A stretch of DNA of 48,256 nucleotides from Alistipes excrementigallinarum (GTDB lineage Bacteria > Bacteroidota > Bacteroidia > Bacteroidales > Rikenellaceae): contig DXIP01000016.1 of assembly GCA_019112825.1 (NCBI GenBank), positions 1 to 48,256 on the forward strand, read 5' to 3'. The notes beneath the pieces are model-generated. The model did no database searches. It was not told the origin of the DNA and saw only the letters and a list, made by a program, of their open reading frames with translations. Every line of letters begins with the position of its first letter. Position 1 is the stretch's first letter. A program made the position numbers and the translations under genes. Below are positions 41,655-48,256 of this stretch, in pieces.

Positions 41655-43247
41655 TTATTTCTTGGCGTTGTGACGTTTGGCCGTCTGGATGCACTCGCGG
41701 CGCGGGATGATGACCGACACGCCGGGGTAGGCAATCTCCTCGCGGATGATGCGTTTCATCTCCTCGCGGTTGCGCGGCAGGGGCACCACCACGCGGATGT
41801 GCTCGGGCTCGACGCCGATGCCGGCGCAAATCTGCTCGAGGCGTCCCGTGCCGGCCGAATCCTGACCGCCCGTCATGCCGGTGGTGAGGTTGTCGGAGAT
41901 GATGATGGTGATGGGGCTCTTCTCGTTCACGGCGTCGAGCAGACCCGTCATGCCCGAGTGGGTGAAGGTCGAGTCGCCGATGACGGCGATGGAGGGGTGC
42001 TGTCCGGCGTCGGCGGCACCCTTGGCCATCGTAATCGAGGCGCCCATGTCGACGCAGGTGTCGATGGCGTGGAACGGGGCGAGCCAGCCGAGCGTGTAGC
42101 AGCCGATGTCGCTGAAGACCTTGGCATGGTCGAACTCCTCGACCACCTCCTTGAGTGCCGTGTACATGTCGCGGTGGCCGCAGCCCTGGCAGAGGGCGGG
42201 CGGACGCGGAACGACAATCTCACTGGCGGCGTGGGCCTCCAGCGGGGGCAGTCCGAGCGCCGCGCGCACGCAGTCGGGCGTCAGCTCGCCCGTGCGGGGC
42301 AGTTCGCCCGTCATGCGGCCGCGGATGGGCAGCGGTGCGGGCAGGATGCCGCGCAGCGACTCCTCGACCAGCGGCTGACCCTCCTCGATGACCAGCAGCG
42401 AGCGGCACTTCTCGGCCATGTGGCGGATTTGCTCCGCGGGCACGGGATATTGCGAAATCTTGAGCACCGGATAGGGGCATCCGTCGGGGTAGTTCTCCAT
42501 CAGGTAGTTGTAGCCGATGCCGCAGGCGATGATGCCCATCGAGGTGTCGCTCCCCTCGGTGCAGGGGTTGAAGCGGCTCTCGACGGCTTCGCGCTCACAG
42601 GCCGCATACTCCTCGAGGAGCTTCTTGTAGCGGTTGCGCGAGTTGCCCGGCATGAGCACCCACTGCCGCGTCTGGGCGGGGTAGTGCAGTTCGTTCTGGG
42701 CCTTGGGCTCCCTCACCTCGACCACGGCGCGCGAGTGGGCCATGCGGGTGGTCAGGCGCATCAGTACGGGAATGCCGTGGCGCTCCGAGAATTCGAAGGC
42801 CTCCTGCACCATCTCGTAGGCCTCCTGCTGCGACGAGGGCTCGAAGACGGGGATGAACGAGAACTTGCCGTAGAAGCGCGAGTCCTGCTCGTTCTGCGAG
42901 GAGTGCATCGAGGGGTCGTCTGCCGCCACGACCACCAGGCCGCCGTTGGCGCCCGTCATGCCGGAGTTGACGAAGGCGTCGGCCGCCACGTTCATGCCCA
43001 CGTGCTTCATGCAGACCAGCGCCCGCTTGCCGGCGAACGACATGCCGAGGGCCTCCTCCATGGCGGTCTTTTCGTTGGTCGACCAGAGGCAGTGGACGCC
43101 CCGCTCCTTGGCGAGGGCGCTGCCCTGGATGTATTCGGTGATTTCGGTCGAGGGGGTACCCGGGTAGGCGTAGACGCCCGACAGACCCGCGTGGAGGGCT
43201 CCCAGCGCGAGAGCTTCGTCTCCGAGTAGTAGTTCGCGATGTGTCAT
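41655..43247 (-). CDS. iorA: Indolepyruvate:ferredoxin oxidoreductase, alpha subunit, without ferredoxin domain
   Basis: This is the TPP-dependent catalytic subunit, 530 aa. It has LLLGDEALALGALHAGLSGV with YPGTPSTEI, the active-site glutamate region WSTNEKTAMEEALG, a CPGC-like LCQGCGHRDMYTAL, and the TPP motif IGDSTFTHSGMTGLLDAVNE with downstream ISDNLTTGMTGGQ. Typical IorA proteins end with a domain binding two [4Fe-4S] clusters (total about 600-640 aa). This one stops at RECIQTAKRHNAKK with only one cysteine there. Electrons must therefore leave by another route, perhaps a separate ferredoxin. First gene of the operon; promoter upstream. Confidence 0.92.
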   Translation of the reverse strand: MTHRELLLGDEALALGALHAGLSGVYAYPGTPSTEITEYIQGSALAKERGVHCLWSTNEKTAMEEALGMSFAGKRALVCMKHVGMNVAADAFVNSGMTGANGGLVVVAADDPSMHSSQNEQDSRFYGKFSFIPVFEPSSQQEAYEMVQEAFEFSERHGIPVLMRLTTRMAHSRAVVEVREPKAQNELHYPAQTRQWVLMPGNSRNRYKKLLEEYAACEREAVESRFNPCTEGSDTSMGIIACGIGYNYLMENYPDGCPYPVLKISQYPVPAEQIRHMAEKCRSLLVIEEGQPLVEESLRGILPAPLPIRGRMTGELPRTGELTPDCVRAALGLPPLEAHAASEIVVPRPPALCQGCGHRDMYTALKEVVEEFDHAKVFSDIGCYTLGWLAPFHAIDTCVDMGASITMAKGAADAGQHPSIAVIGDSTFTHSGMTGLLDAVNEKSPITIIISDNLTTGMTGGQDSAGTGRLEQICAGIGVEPEHIRVVVPLPRNREEMKRIIREEIAYPGVSVIIPRRECIQTAKRHNAKK

Positions 43248-43272
43248 AGGTTGAGTTTTTAGCCAGATGCTA

Positions 43273-43303
43273 CAAAATTAGCAATTTTTTGCAAAATGGC
43301 AAC
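43273..43303 (-). promoter_or_regulatory. Promoter of the iorA operon
   Basis: On the minus strand TAATTTTG (43273-43280) is a perfect -7 box. GTTG (43300-43303) lies 19 bp upstream. The leader to the ATG at 43247 is about 20-25 nt. Confidence 0.6.
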
Positions 43304-43509
43304 GTCCGATGACAAATTATTAGAAATAGACCCCGAATTGTTTAAAAGTAGCAGGAGCTCCGGCCTTATTCGTTAAAGGCGCCCGACGGATGCGACGGGG
43401 CGTGCGGCTCTTCATGGGCGGTTTCCCGCCGCGGCGCCGCTCTTGCTTCTCGTTGCGCCGCATTCGCTCCGTGCCGTTGCCCGGCTCGATGGGATACAAT
43501 AAAAAAAAA
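43304..43509. other. Gene-free stretch between the iorA promoter and the tRNA terminator
   Basis: A short basic open frame (43320-43547 minus) crosses it. It runs through the terminator hairpin and has no family resemblance, so I do not call a gene. Confidence 0.5.
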
Positions 43510-43531
43510 GTCACCACGAAACCGTGGTGAC
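43510..43531 (-). terminator. Terminator of the tRNA-Arg gene
   Basis: GTCACCACG and CGTGGTGAC form a perfect 9-bp stem with a 4-base loop. On the minus strand nine T residues follow (the a-run 43501-43509). It lies 50 bp beyond the tRNA 3' end. Confidence 0.9.
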
Positions 43532-43580
43532 CACCCCCTGAATACAAGAAGGGAAACTTTTCATGAGCTCCCCTTCCTTG

Positions 43581-43654
43581 TGACGCCGACAGGACTCAAA
43601 CCTGTAACCTTCTGATCCGTAGTCAGATGCTCTATTCAATTAAGCTACGGCGCC
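43581..43654 (-). tRNA. tRNA-Arg (anticodon ACG)
   Basis: On the minus strand a 74-nt cloverleaf begins GGCGCCGTAGCTTAATTGAA and ends with the acceptor strand CGGCGTC plus discriminator A. The anticodon stem TCTGA/TCAGA encloses loop CTACGGA, giving anticodon ACG (read as ICG, decoding CGN arginine codons). The T arm ACAGGTTTGAGTCCTGT is canonical. CCA is not encoded. A TACATTTG promoter box lies 19 bp upstream. Confidence 0.96.
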
Positions 43655-43672
43655 TTTCCTTTATTGCGAGTG

Positions 43673-43703
43673 CAAATGTAGCTTGATTGATAGGTAGTTA
43701 CAA
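43673..43703 (-). promoter_or_regulatory. Promoter of the tRNA-Arg gene
   Basis: On the minus strand TACATTTG (43673-43680) is a perfect -7 box and TTG (43701-43703) stands 20 bp upstream. Confidence 0.75.
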
Positions 43704-44205
43704 TAGTTGTTTCGGTCGGCAGTCGCCCGTTTCCTGTGCGGCTGTTTCGTTCGGTTTACACGTTGGTTTACACAATCTGGTAAAACAGTGCTGGTTAAAC
43801 AATAAGTGAATTGAGGAGATATGACATTAAAGAAGGGACAAACTTTCGCAAAGGGGCATATTTGAGCCCCCTTTGCAAAGTCTGTCCTCGGAAACTGTTA
43901 GAGGCTTTTGTTCTCGAATTAATTTGTTTTAGCATCATCCGAATAGGCTGCCTTCCTTCATTTCTTTATAACTCCATTGCATCCTCATATCTCATTTCAG
44001 TTGTTGTCATTCTTAGGCAACTGTCATAAGTTTGTGGATGGTGGTTGTCACACGAAACAAGTAACAGTGTAGATAAAAGAATTATTTTATTGTCTATTTG
44101 TTTCCTGCTTGGAAAAACATCTAGACATATAGTTCCCGCTTCTGTTAATTTAAACGTTATTTGTGGCCTATTGTTAGCCTCTCAACGATGTCTGGTAAAG
44201 TATAT
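43704..44205. other. Gene-free AT-rich stretch beyond tRNA-Arg
   Basis: No gene is recognisable. Two copies of ggtttacac sit 12 bp apart (43753-43761 and 43765-43773). A 22-bp imperfect inverted repeat lies at 43836-43887. Base composition drops sharply from here to the end of the window, marking an accessory region. Confidence 0.5.
43836..43887. repeat. Imperfect inverted repeat, about 22-bp arms
   Basis: The left arm (ggacaaactttcgcaaaggg plus gc) and right arm (gccccctttgcaaagtctgt plus cc) are complementary except for one substitution and two one-base shifts, around a short AT-rich loop. It could be a small structured RNA, a terminator without U-tract, or the tip of a mobile element. Confidence 0.55.
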
Positions 44206-45528
44206 TTATTGTTCTTGTAATTTAAAAAGGCACCATGTGCTATTGCTATATTCTGGCCTGTAACCTTTAGGAACTCGAACTTCTATATTAAGTAAATCTG
44301 GCATAATATCATCAATTCCCATTTTTCCTTTGGAAAAAGTCTCTTCTGTAATATCTGGAGGTATTGATCCTTGGCATGAAACAAATCGCAAATTTAAACA
44401 ATCGGCAAATGCACATCCTTTAATGGTACGTAAGCTATTAGGTAATATCAATTGACTGATAGCTGTTTTCATAAAGGCAAAGGCTTCTATATTTTCCACA
44501 TTACATCCTAAACGTATTTCTTTTAATGTCGAATTCTCACAAAACGCTTTGTACTTTATAACTCTAACATTATCTCCAAAGATTATTGTCGAAAATTTAC
44601 TATGATAACCACACTCCTCTGAAATAACTTCAGTGTTAATTTTAAGGATGCCTGTAGTATCTACAAAAGCCCATTTGCCAATCTTTCTCACACTGTGTGG
44701 AATTGTGATCTGTATTTGTTCACAATTACAAAATGCGCCTCCTTCAATTTCTGTAACACTAGAAGGAATATTCAACTCCCTTAATTTGTGACATTCTGCA
44801 AATGCTCCATATCCAATCTTCGTAAGATGTTGCGCGAACGAAATTTTTTCTAATAAATAATTTCGTTTGAAGGCTTCAGCTCCTAATATCGTTACATGGT
44901 CGCCTAGATAAATTGAATGGAATTTAGATTCATAAAATGGGCCACCAAATGACTGGCACATTGTATCATCTTCATAAGCGCGACTTCGAGGAATGTCACA
45001 ATCAATATGCAATTCTCCCGAGCAACAATAAAATGCCATTGGCTCTATATCTTTTACCGATTGAGGAATGCTTGTGCGTGTTAATTTATCATTATATGCA
45101 AAAGCATATAATCCTATAATTGAAACAGAGGGAGGTATTATTAAGGATTTTAATGCACAACCATAAAATGCATATGCTTTAATCTCCTTTATATTATTTA
45201 ATTCAATATTCGTTAAATTCCGACACATCGCACATACAGAATATTCTGCTACGGTAATTTTAGGAGGGAATGAAAAGTGTTCTAACGCCTCACATCCTCG
45301 AAATGCGTTTTCACCAATATCCAATACAGAATCGGGCAAAGTAATAGTTTTTAAAGTTTTGCAATTACAGAAAGCATATTCTTTGATTGAGGTTATGTCT
45401 TCATTAAATACTAACCGCCCTGTCCCTGAAGAATAAGAATTAGAAACTATTAAAGAATTAAATCCATTAACTTTATGAGGTGTAACAATTTGTCCATTGG
45501 TAGAAGTGTATAATATTATATTTCCCAT
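44206..45528 (-). CDS. BspA-type leucine-rich repeat protein (LRR_5)
   Basis: The 440-aa protein consists mostly of about 23-residue repeats of the Treponema pallidum/BspA type, with recurring SV..IG..AF..C..L..I.IP words (for example PDSVLDIGENAFRGCEALEH and PSSVTEIEGGAFCNCEQI). An N-terminal segment MGNIILYTSTNGQIVTPHKV replaces a signal peptide; there is no lipobox or membrane helix. BspA-like proteins bind host or bacterial surfaces when secreted, but how this one would leave the cell is unclear. It is AT-rich and unlike the core genes in codon use, so probably acquired. Transcribed alone. Confidence 0.85.
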   Translation of the reverse strand: MGNIILYTSTNGQIVTPHKVNGFNSLIVSNSYSSGTGRLVFNEDITSIKEYAFCNCKTLKTITLPDSVLDIGENAFRGCEALEHFSFPPKITVAEYSVCAMCRNLTNIELNNIKEIKAYAFYGCALKSLIIPPSVSIIGLYAFAYNDKLTRTSIPQSVKDIEPMAFYCCSGELHIDCDIPRSRAYEDDTMCQSFGGPFYESKFHSIYLGDHVTILGAEAFKRNYLLEKISFAQHLTKIGYGAFAECHKLRELNIPSSVTEIEGGAFCNCEQIQITIPHSVRKIGKWAFVDTTGILKINTEVISEECGYHSKFSTIIFGDNVRVIKYKAFCENSTLKEIRLGCNVENIEAFAFMKTAISQLILPNSLRTIKGCAFADCLNLRFVSCQGSIPPDITEETFSKGKMGIDDIMPDLLNIEVRVPKGYRPEYSNSTWCLFKLQEQ

Positions 45529-45595
45529 AACAATAAAAGTTCTACACCCCCGCCCAAAGATGTGGTAAGTAAATAAAGGAAGCGCAGGGCTGGAG

Positions 45596-45840
45596 CTTTA
45601 TTTTAGTGCGACAGGTCGTAGGAAACCCAATAGATAAAATAAGCAACAACCCCGCGCCGTATCCGATAAGGATATGACGGGAGAGTCATGCCACCTATTC
45701 TCTCTATTGTGCTATGAATTTCCTACGTTCGTCGCACGAGAATAAAGTTACACTTCCGTAATTCAATATGTCTCCCACAAAAGTAGGAAACTTATCTTGG
45801 AAATGCAACGGCATCGACCCTCTTTTTTCGGGGTTGTTGC
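45596..45840. ncRNA. Candidate structured RNA or MITE-like element with nested inverted repeats
   Basis: A 30-base arm at 45596-45625 is complementary to 45719-45747 with few mismatches (CTTTATT, GTGCGAC, CGTAGGAAA against their complements). Inside, CAATAGA pairs with TCTATTG, and smaller stems such as TATCC/GGATA lie within 45655-45690. A separate perfect 12-bp pair, GCAACAACCCCG (45643-45654) with CGGGGTTGTTGC (45829-45840), offers an alternative fold. A weak minus-strand open frame (45704-45940, 78 aa) covers the right side; its peptide has no recognised domain. I cannot assign a known RNA family. Confidence 0.4.
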
Positions 45841-46127
45841 AGATACAAATTTCGCCAAAACAAAGGTTTCCAACAATAGCAATTCGAGTGGAAAGTAAAC
45901 TTTGTTCTTCTGAATTTGGGCAGATCTGCACGAATTTCAACTTTACGCCTGCATAAACCCTGAAATTCTGCTTTTCGGAATCTTTAAAACCATGGATTCC
46001 GACTTTACGTCAGCATAAATTCCAGAACCGTAAGTTGTAGATTTTGCAGCAGAGCGTAACGTGTAGATTGTGAGAAATATAGCTATCTCGCTATATATTA
46101 GTACGCTTTGTTCTGGAACATAAGAAA
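45841..46127. other. Gene-free AT-rich stretch with repeated motif and stems
   Basis: The motif ACTTTACG(C/T)C(T/A)GCATAAA appears twice (near 45939 and 46001). TCCAGAAC (46021-46028) pairs with GTTCTGGA (46110-46117), enclosing a perfect ATATAGC/GCTATAT stem (46077-46083 with 46090-46096). No gene is seen. Confidence 0.45.
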
Positions 46128-46159
46128 ATACCCCTGCCGTCGTAAGACAGCAAGGGTAT
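46128..46159 (-). terminator. Terminator downstream of the DUF3871 gene
   Basis: ATACCC (46128-46133) pairs with GGGTAT (46154-46159), and CTG with CAG inside. On the minus strand the stem is followed by TTTTCTTATG. It stands 17 bp after the DUF3871 stop. Confidence 0.75.
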
Positions 46160-46175
46160 TCGTCTCTGTAAAGCG

Positions 46176-47213
46176 TTACTCCACAAACCAACTGTACTCG
46201 GAATCCCCCTCCAAGGCCCGACCGATTCCTGCAATCAGCTCCATTGCATTCAGCGACCTGTCAAGGAAGGTGTCGATGTAGCTGGACTTGTTGGCTCCCG
46301 TAAAGAGGTTGTAGACCTTCCACAGGTCAATCTCGGGATTGTCCCCTCGTGAAAAGTGCTCGTCCGTGTAGTAAGCCTTTGCCACGGCATTGATGTGGCA
46401 GTCGGTAAACTCCATGGCGGGAAGCTGCCGTTTTTCGGCGGTGGGCAGGTATTGATACAATCTTGCTTTGCCGATCAACTGGGCAAACTGGTGTTCACTG
46501 AGCGATTGCCGCTGTAAGGCTGCCATCTGCCGAATGTGCCGTTCGGCATCGTACTGTTGGAACAACTGCAACGAAGCCTCAAACAAGTCCTGCACGCTCA
46601 TCACCCGCAACTCCCGCTTGAATCCATCGGTCGATACACACAGGTTGCAGCAGACGAGGTTCTTGAAGCCGATAAAGACCTTGAACTTCTCGACCGTCTT
46701 TTTCGAATAGAGGTTTTCGTGGTTGTAGGCCCTTACCCCTCCGATCGAAAGATTTAACCGATTACCTGCCACCTCCTCATAAATCGAGGGAATCTCGAAA
46801 CAGAAGGCCATGCGTTCGTAATAGATGGTCTTGTCCGTCTCCAGGAGCTGATTCACGGGTTTGTGGATAGCCTCGGGAATCCGTCCCTTGATGATATGCG
46901 AAACAACAATATCGGGGGTGTCGATGGTCTCTTGGGGAAACATACGGTGGGCAGCACCCAATACCGTTTCAATAAAACTCTGATGGGAGATCGTCACCTC
47001 GTTGTCCTTGCTGAATACGGGAACGACACAATCGTTCTTCAGATGGGTCATATCGACAGGCTTGGTGTTGGCCTCGATAAAGTGACGGGTACGCGGTGCG
47101 GTTCCCAGCGATACAATCGGCGTTACGGGACGCTCCTCTACGATGGTTGCCTCCTCCACGGGAAGATTCAACCCTGCGGCAAACTCGGATTCAGGCTGAA
47201 AGGCTGGAAGCAT
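46176..47213 (-). CDS. DUF3871 family protein
   Basis: The 345-aa protein fits the DUF3871 family of Bacteroidetes mobile elements: CVVPVFSKDNEVTISHQSFI, PDIVVSHIIKGRIPEAIHKP, the long cysteine-containing VFIGFKNLVCCNLCVSTDGF, and a C-terminal LWKVYNLFTGANKSSYIDTF. A related arrangement is seen in phage and plasmid proteins of the DUF932 kind; function unknown. Its start lies 23 bp inside the AAA ATPase gene, so both come from one transcript. No membrane or export signal. Confidence 0.82.
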   Translation of the reverse strand: MLPAFQPESEFAAGLNLPVEEATIVEERPVTPIVSLGTAPRTRHFIEANTKPVDMTHLKNDCVVPVFSKDNEVTISHQSFIETVLGAAHRMFPQETIDTPDIVVSHIIKGRIPEAIHKPVNQLLETDKTIYYERMAFCFEIPSIYEEVAGNRLNLSIGGVRAYNHENLYSKKTVEKFKVFIGFKNLVCCNLCVSTDGFKRELRVMSVQDLFEASLQLFQQYDAERHIRQMAALQRQSLSEHQFAQLIGKARLYQYLPTAEKRQLPAMEFTDCHINAVAKAYYTDEHFSRGDNPEIDLWKVYNLFTGANKSSYIDTFLDRSLNAMELIAGIGRALEGDSEYSWFVE

Positions 47214-47919
47214 GGCTGTGGAGGTTTTGCGTGGAAGGATTCGGTTGCGCGGTCTGTGCCATGTTGCACCATTTGAGGATGGCTTGCCCCACGGCAGGAG
47301 TTATCGTGAACTCGGGACGACCCGTAAAGAGCCCTGTTCGGTCTTTGGAGGTAGTGGCCTTGTGGTTCATGGCGATGTCCAGCACGGCGGTGAACTCATA
47401 GTCCACGTTGTCGCGCTGCACGGCTTTCAATCCCACCTTCTCGGGTACCATCTTGCCATTCTTGTCCGAGAGGACATAATCCTGCTTGGAGCGCATGGTG
47501 CAGATGATGTGACACGAGGAGTTGAGAATGCGTTGGATGAAGGCGTTCTGGCGGGGCGTGACCTTGGCCCAGTTGGCAAAGGAGTTCCCTTGCAGGTTGG
47601 CGTGGAAATCGAGCAGATAGTCCCAGCAGTGGGAGATGCTGTCGATGACGATAACTTCGGCACCCGCCTGTTCACAAATACTGATGGCCTCGATGTAGGT
47701 CTCGGGGGAGTAGTCGGGCAGGGTGAGGACCTGATAATTGCCCAGATTGGCATAGAGATCGGCCGAACCGTTCTCGGAATCGATGACGGCAACACGTGAC
47801 CAGTCGGAGGTCATGCCGTAAGCAATGAGGAGCGAGGAGTAGGTTTTTCCCGACCCCGAGGCTCCAGCCAGTGCCAGCCTCATTTTGGCTGCACGGCGCA
47901 TGGATGGACGCAATTGCAT
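47191..47919 (-). CDS. Phage/plasmid-type AAA ATPase (RecA-like NTPase)
   Basis: The 242-aa protein has Walker A LAGASGSGKTYSSLLIAYG, then VAVIDSENGSADLY, Walker B AEVIVIDSISHCWDYLL, and a C-terminal region (ICTMRSKQDYVLSDKNGKMV; RDNVDYEFTAVLDIAMNHKA). This is the pattern of phage nucleotide-binding AAA proteins (Erf/Sak4-type companions) thought to aid replication or single-strand annealing. The ATG at 47919 is chosen; an upstream TTG/ATG frame to 47955 is AT-rich and unlikely. It is the first gene of a two-gene unit with DUF3871, near the right IS-like end. Confidence 0.83.
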   Translation of the reverse strand: MQLRPSMRRAAKMRLALAGASGSGKTYSSLLIAYGMTSDWSRVAVIDSENGSADLYANLGNYQVLTLPDYSPETYIEAISICEQAGAEVIVIDSISHCWDYLLDFHANLQGNSFANWAKVTPRQNAFIQRILNSSCHIICTMRSKQDYVLSDKNGKMVPEKVGLKAVQRDNVDYEFTAVLDIAMNHKATTSKDRTGLFTGRPEFTITPAVGQAILKWCNMAQTAQPNPSTQNLHSHASSLSA

Positions 47920-48095
47920 AAAGCTACAAATTAGATGATGAATAAATAAATACACTCATCATCTGTCTGTTGCTTTTGTTGTTTGTCTGGAAAAATTCCC
48001 GATAAACAGCCACAAAAAATTCCTCCCCGAGATTCGTTTTTCAATCCGAACATGGGGGAGGGTGTTTTACGGGGTGTATGTATATACAGATAAAC

Positions 48096-48225
48096 TAGGG
48101 ACTGTCGTAAAAAGAATAAAACTTCATAATGAATTGATTGCCAATGTAATATAAAATTTGTATCTTAGCTAAAGATAAAAAGAATACCTCCAATTGCCCT
48201 AGAAAAGCCAAATTTGGAGGTATCG
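48096..48225. repeat. IS-like terminal sequence, right copy (inverted repeat of 1-130)
   Basis: This is identical to the reverse complement of 1-130 except at 48125. It begins tagggactgtcg next to the unique sequence and runs outward. The last 31 bases of the window (48226-48256) continue the element beyond what the left copy shows. No transposase reading frame falls inside the window. Confidence 0.8.
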
Positions 48226-48256
48226 CAAAAATTAATCTGCATGGCTAAGGTACAAA

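Noticed and set aside
43320..43547. 75-aa basic open frame next to tRNA-Arg
   Set aside because: It reads through the perfect terminator hairpin and poly-A run; no domain.
43581..43654. attL/attR pair at tRNA-Arg
   Set aside because: I did not find a second copy of the tRNA 3' end elsewhere in the window, so integration into this tRNA is not supported here.
45704..45940. 78-aa minus-strand open frame in the structured region
   Set aside because: It overlaps the inverted-repeat arms, has no recognised domain, and is better explained as part of a non-coding repeat. Its status is uncertain, so it is mentioned under the ncRNA entry only.

Overview
The window looks like a chromosomal segment of a gut Bacteroidales bacterium, most likely GC-rich Rikenellaceae (Alistipes-like). 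The grounds are: many TAnnTTTG -7 promoter boxes with TTG/TTTG-type -33 boxes about 19-20 bp upstream; no consistent Shine-Dalgarno sequences; the gene order parA-parB-DUF5683-mltD-mnmE; a TonB-dependent receptor, a fimbrillin/FISUMP lipoprotein and an S46 dipeptidyl peptidase; and GC-rich core codon use. Species assignment is inference. Both window ends carry the same 130-bp sequence in inverted orientation (1-130 and 48096-48225, one mismatch). This looks like the end of an insertion sequence whose body lies outside, so the window may be an assembly contig bounded by two copies of one repeat.

Layout. (i) 1-7000 is an accessory region. It has a repeat- and hairpin-rich non-coding stretch, a mobilisation pair (ribbon-helix-helix accessory protein plus HUH relaxase), gene fragments, a DprA-like protein, an HD/Cdd1 pair, a DUF1848 protein flanked by short direct repeats, and two small element-type genes. 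(ii) 7081-8292 is a lower-GC gene for a secreted EreA/ChaN-like protein. (iii) 8357-14509 (minus) is a chromosome partition and envelope cluster: parA, parB, DUF5683, mltD, mnmE. (iv) 15002-23480 (plus) holds a CPBP protease, two SurA-like periplasmic folding proteins, an OstA/LptA-like protein, a NUDIX hydrolase and an MscS channel. (v) 23570-25231 (minus) is a YidE/AspT-type transporter. (vi) 25596-37096 (plus) is a six-gene block: TonB receptor, DUF4876 lipoprotein, DUF6850 outer-membrane barrel, fimbrillin/FISUMP lipoprotein, membrane polyferredoxin with HMA-like domains, and a DPP7-type peptidase. (vii) 37176-43247 (minus) holds a HAD phosphatase and an amino-acid fermentation operon (iorA, iorB, aminotransferase, CoA-transferase). 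(viii) tRNA-Arg(ACG) marks the edge of a second, AT-rich accessory region (43655-48256). It carries a BspA-type LRR protein, a strongly self-complementary non-coding region, DUF3871 and an AAA ATPase.

How the genes work together. Region iv is consistent with outer-membrane protein and LPS assembly. The start of region vi (receptor, lipoprotein and barrel, with 4-bp gaps or overlaps) is a tight surface-uptake operon. With the polyferredoxin carrying one CxxS HMA domain and two degenerate ones, it suggests an uncharacterised redox-linked metal acquisition system. Region vii reads as transamination of an (aromatic) amino acid, oxidative decarboxylation of the 2-oxoacid to acyl-CoA with reduced ferredoxin, and CoA transfer to release an aryl- or branched-chain acid. 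Every function here is inferred from sequence reading alone; no database search was run.
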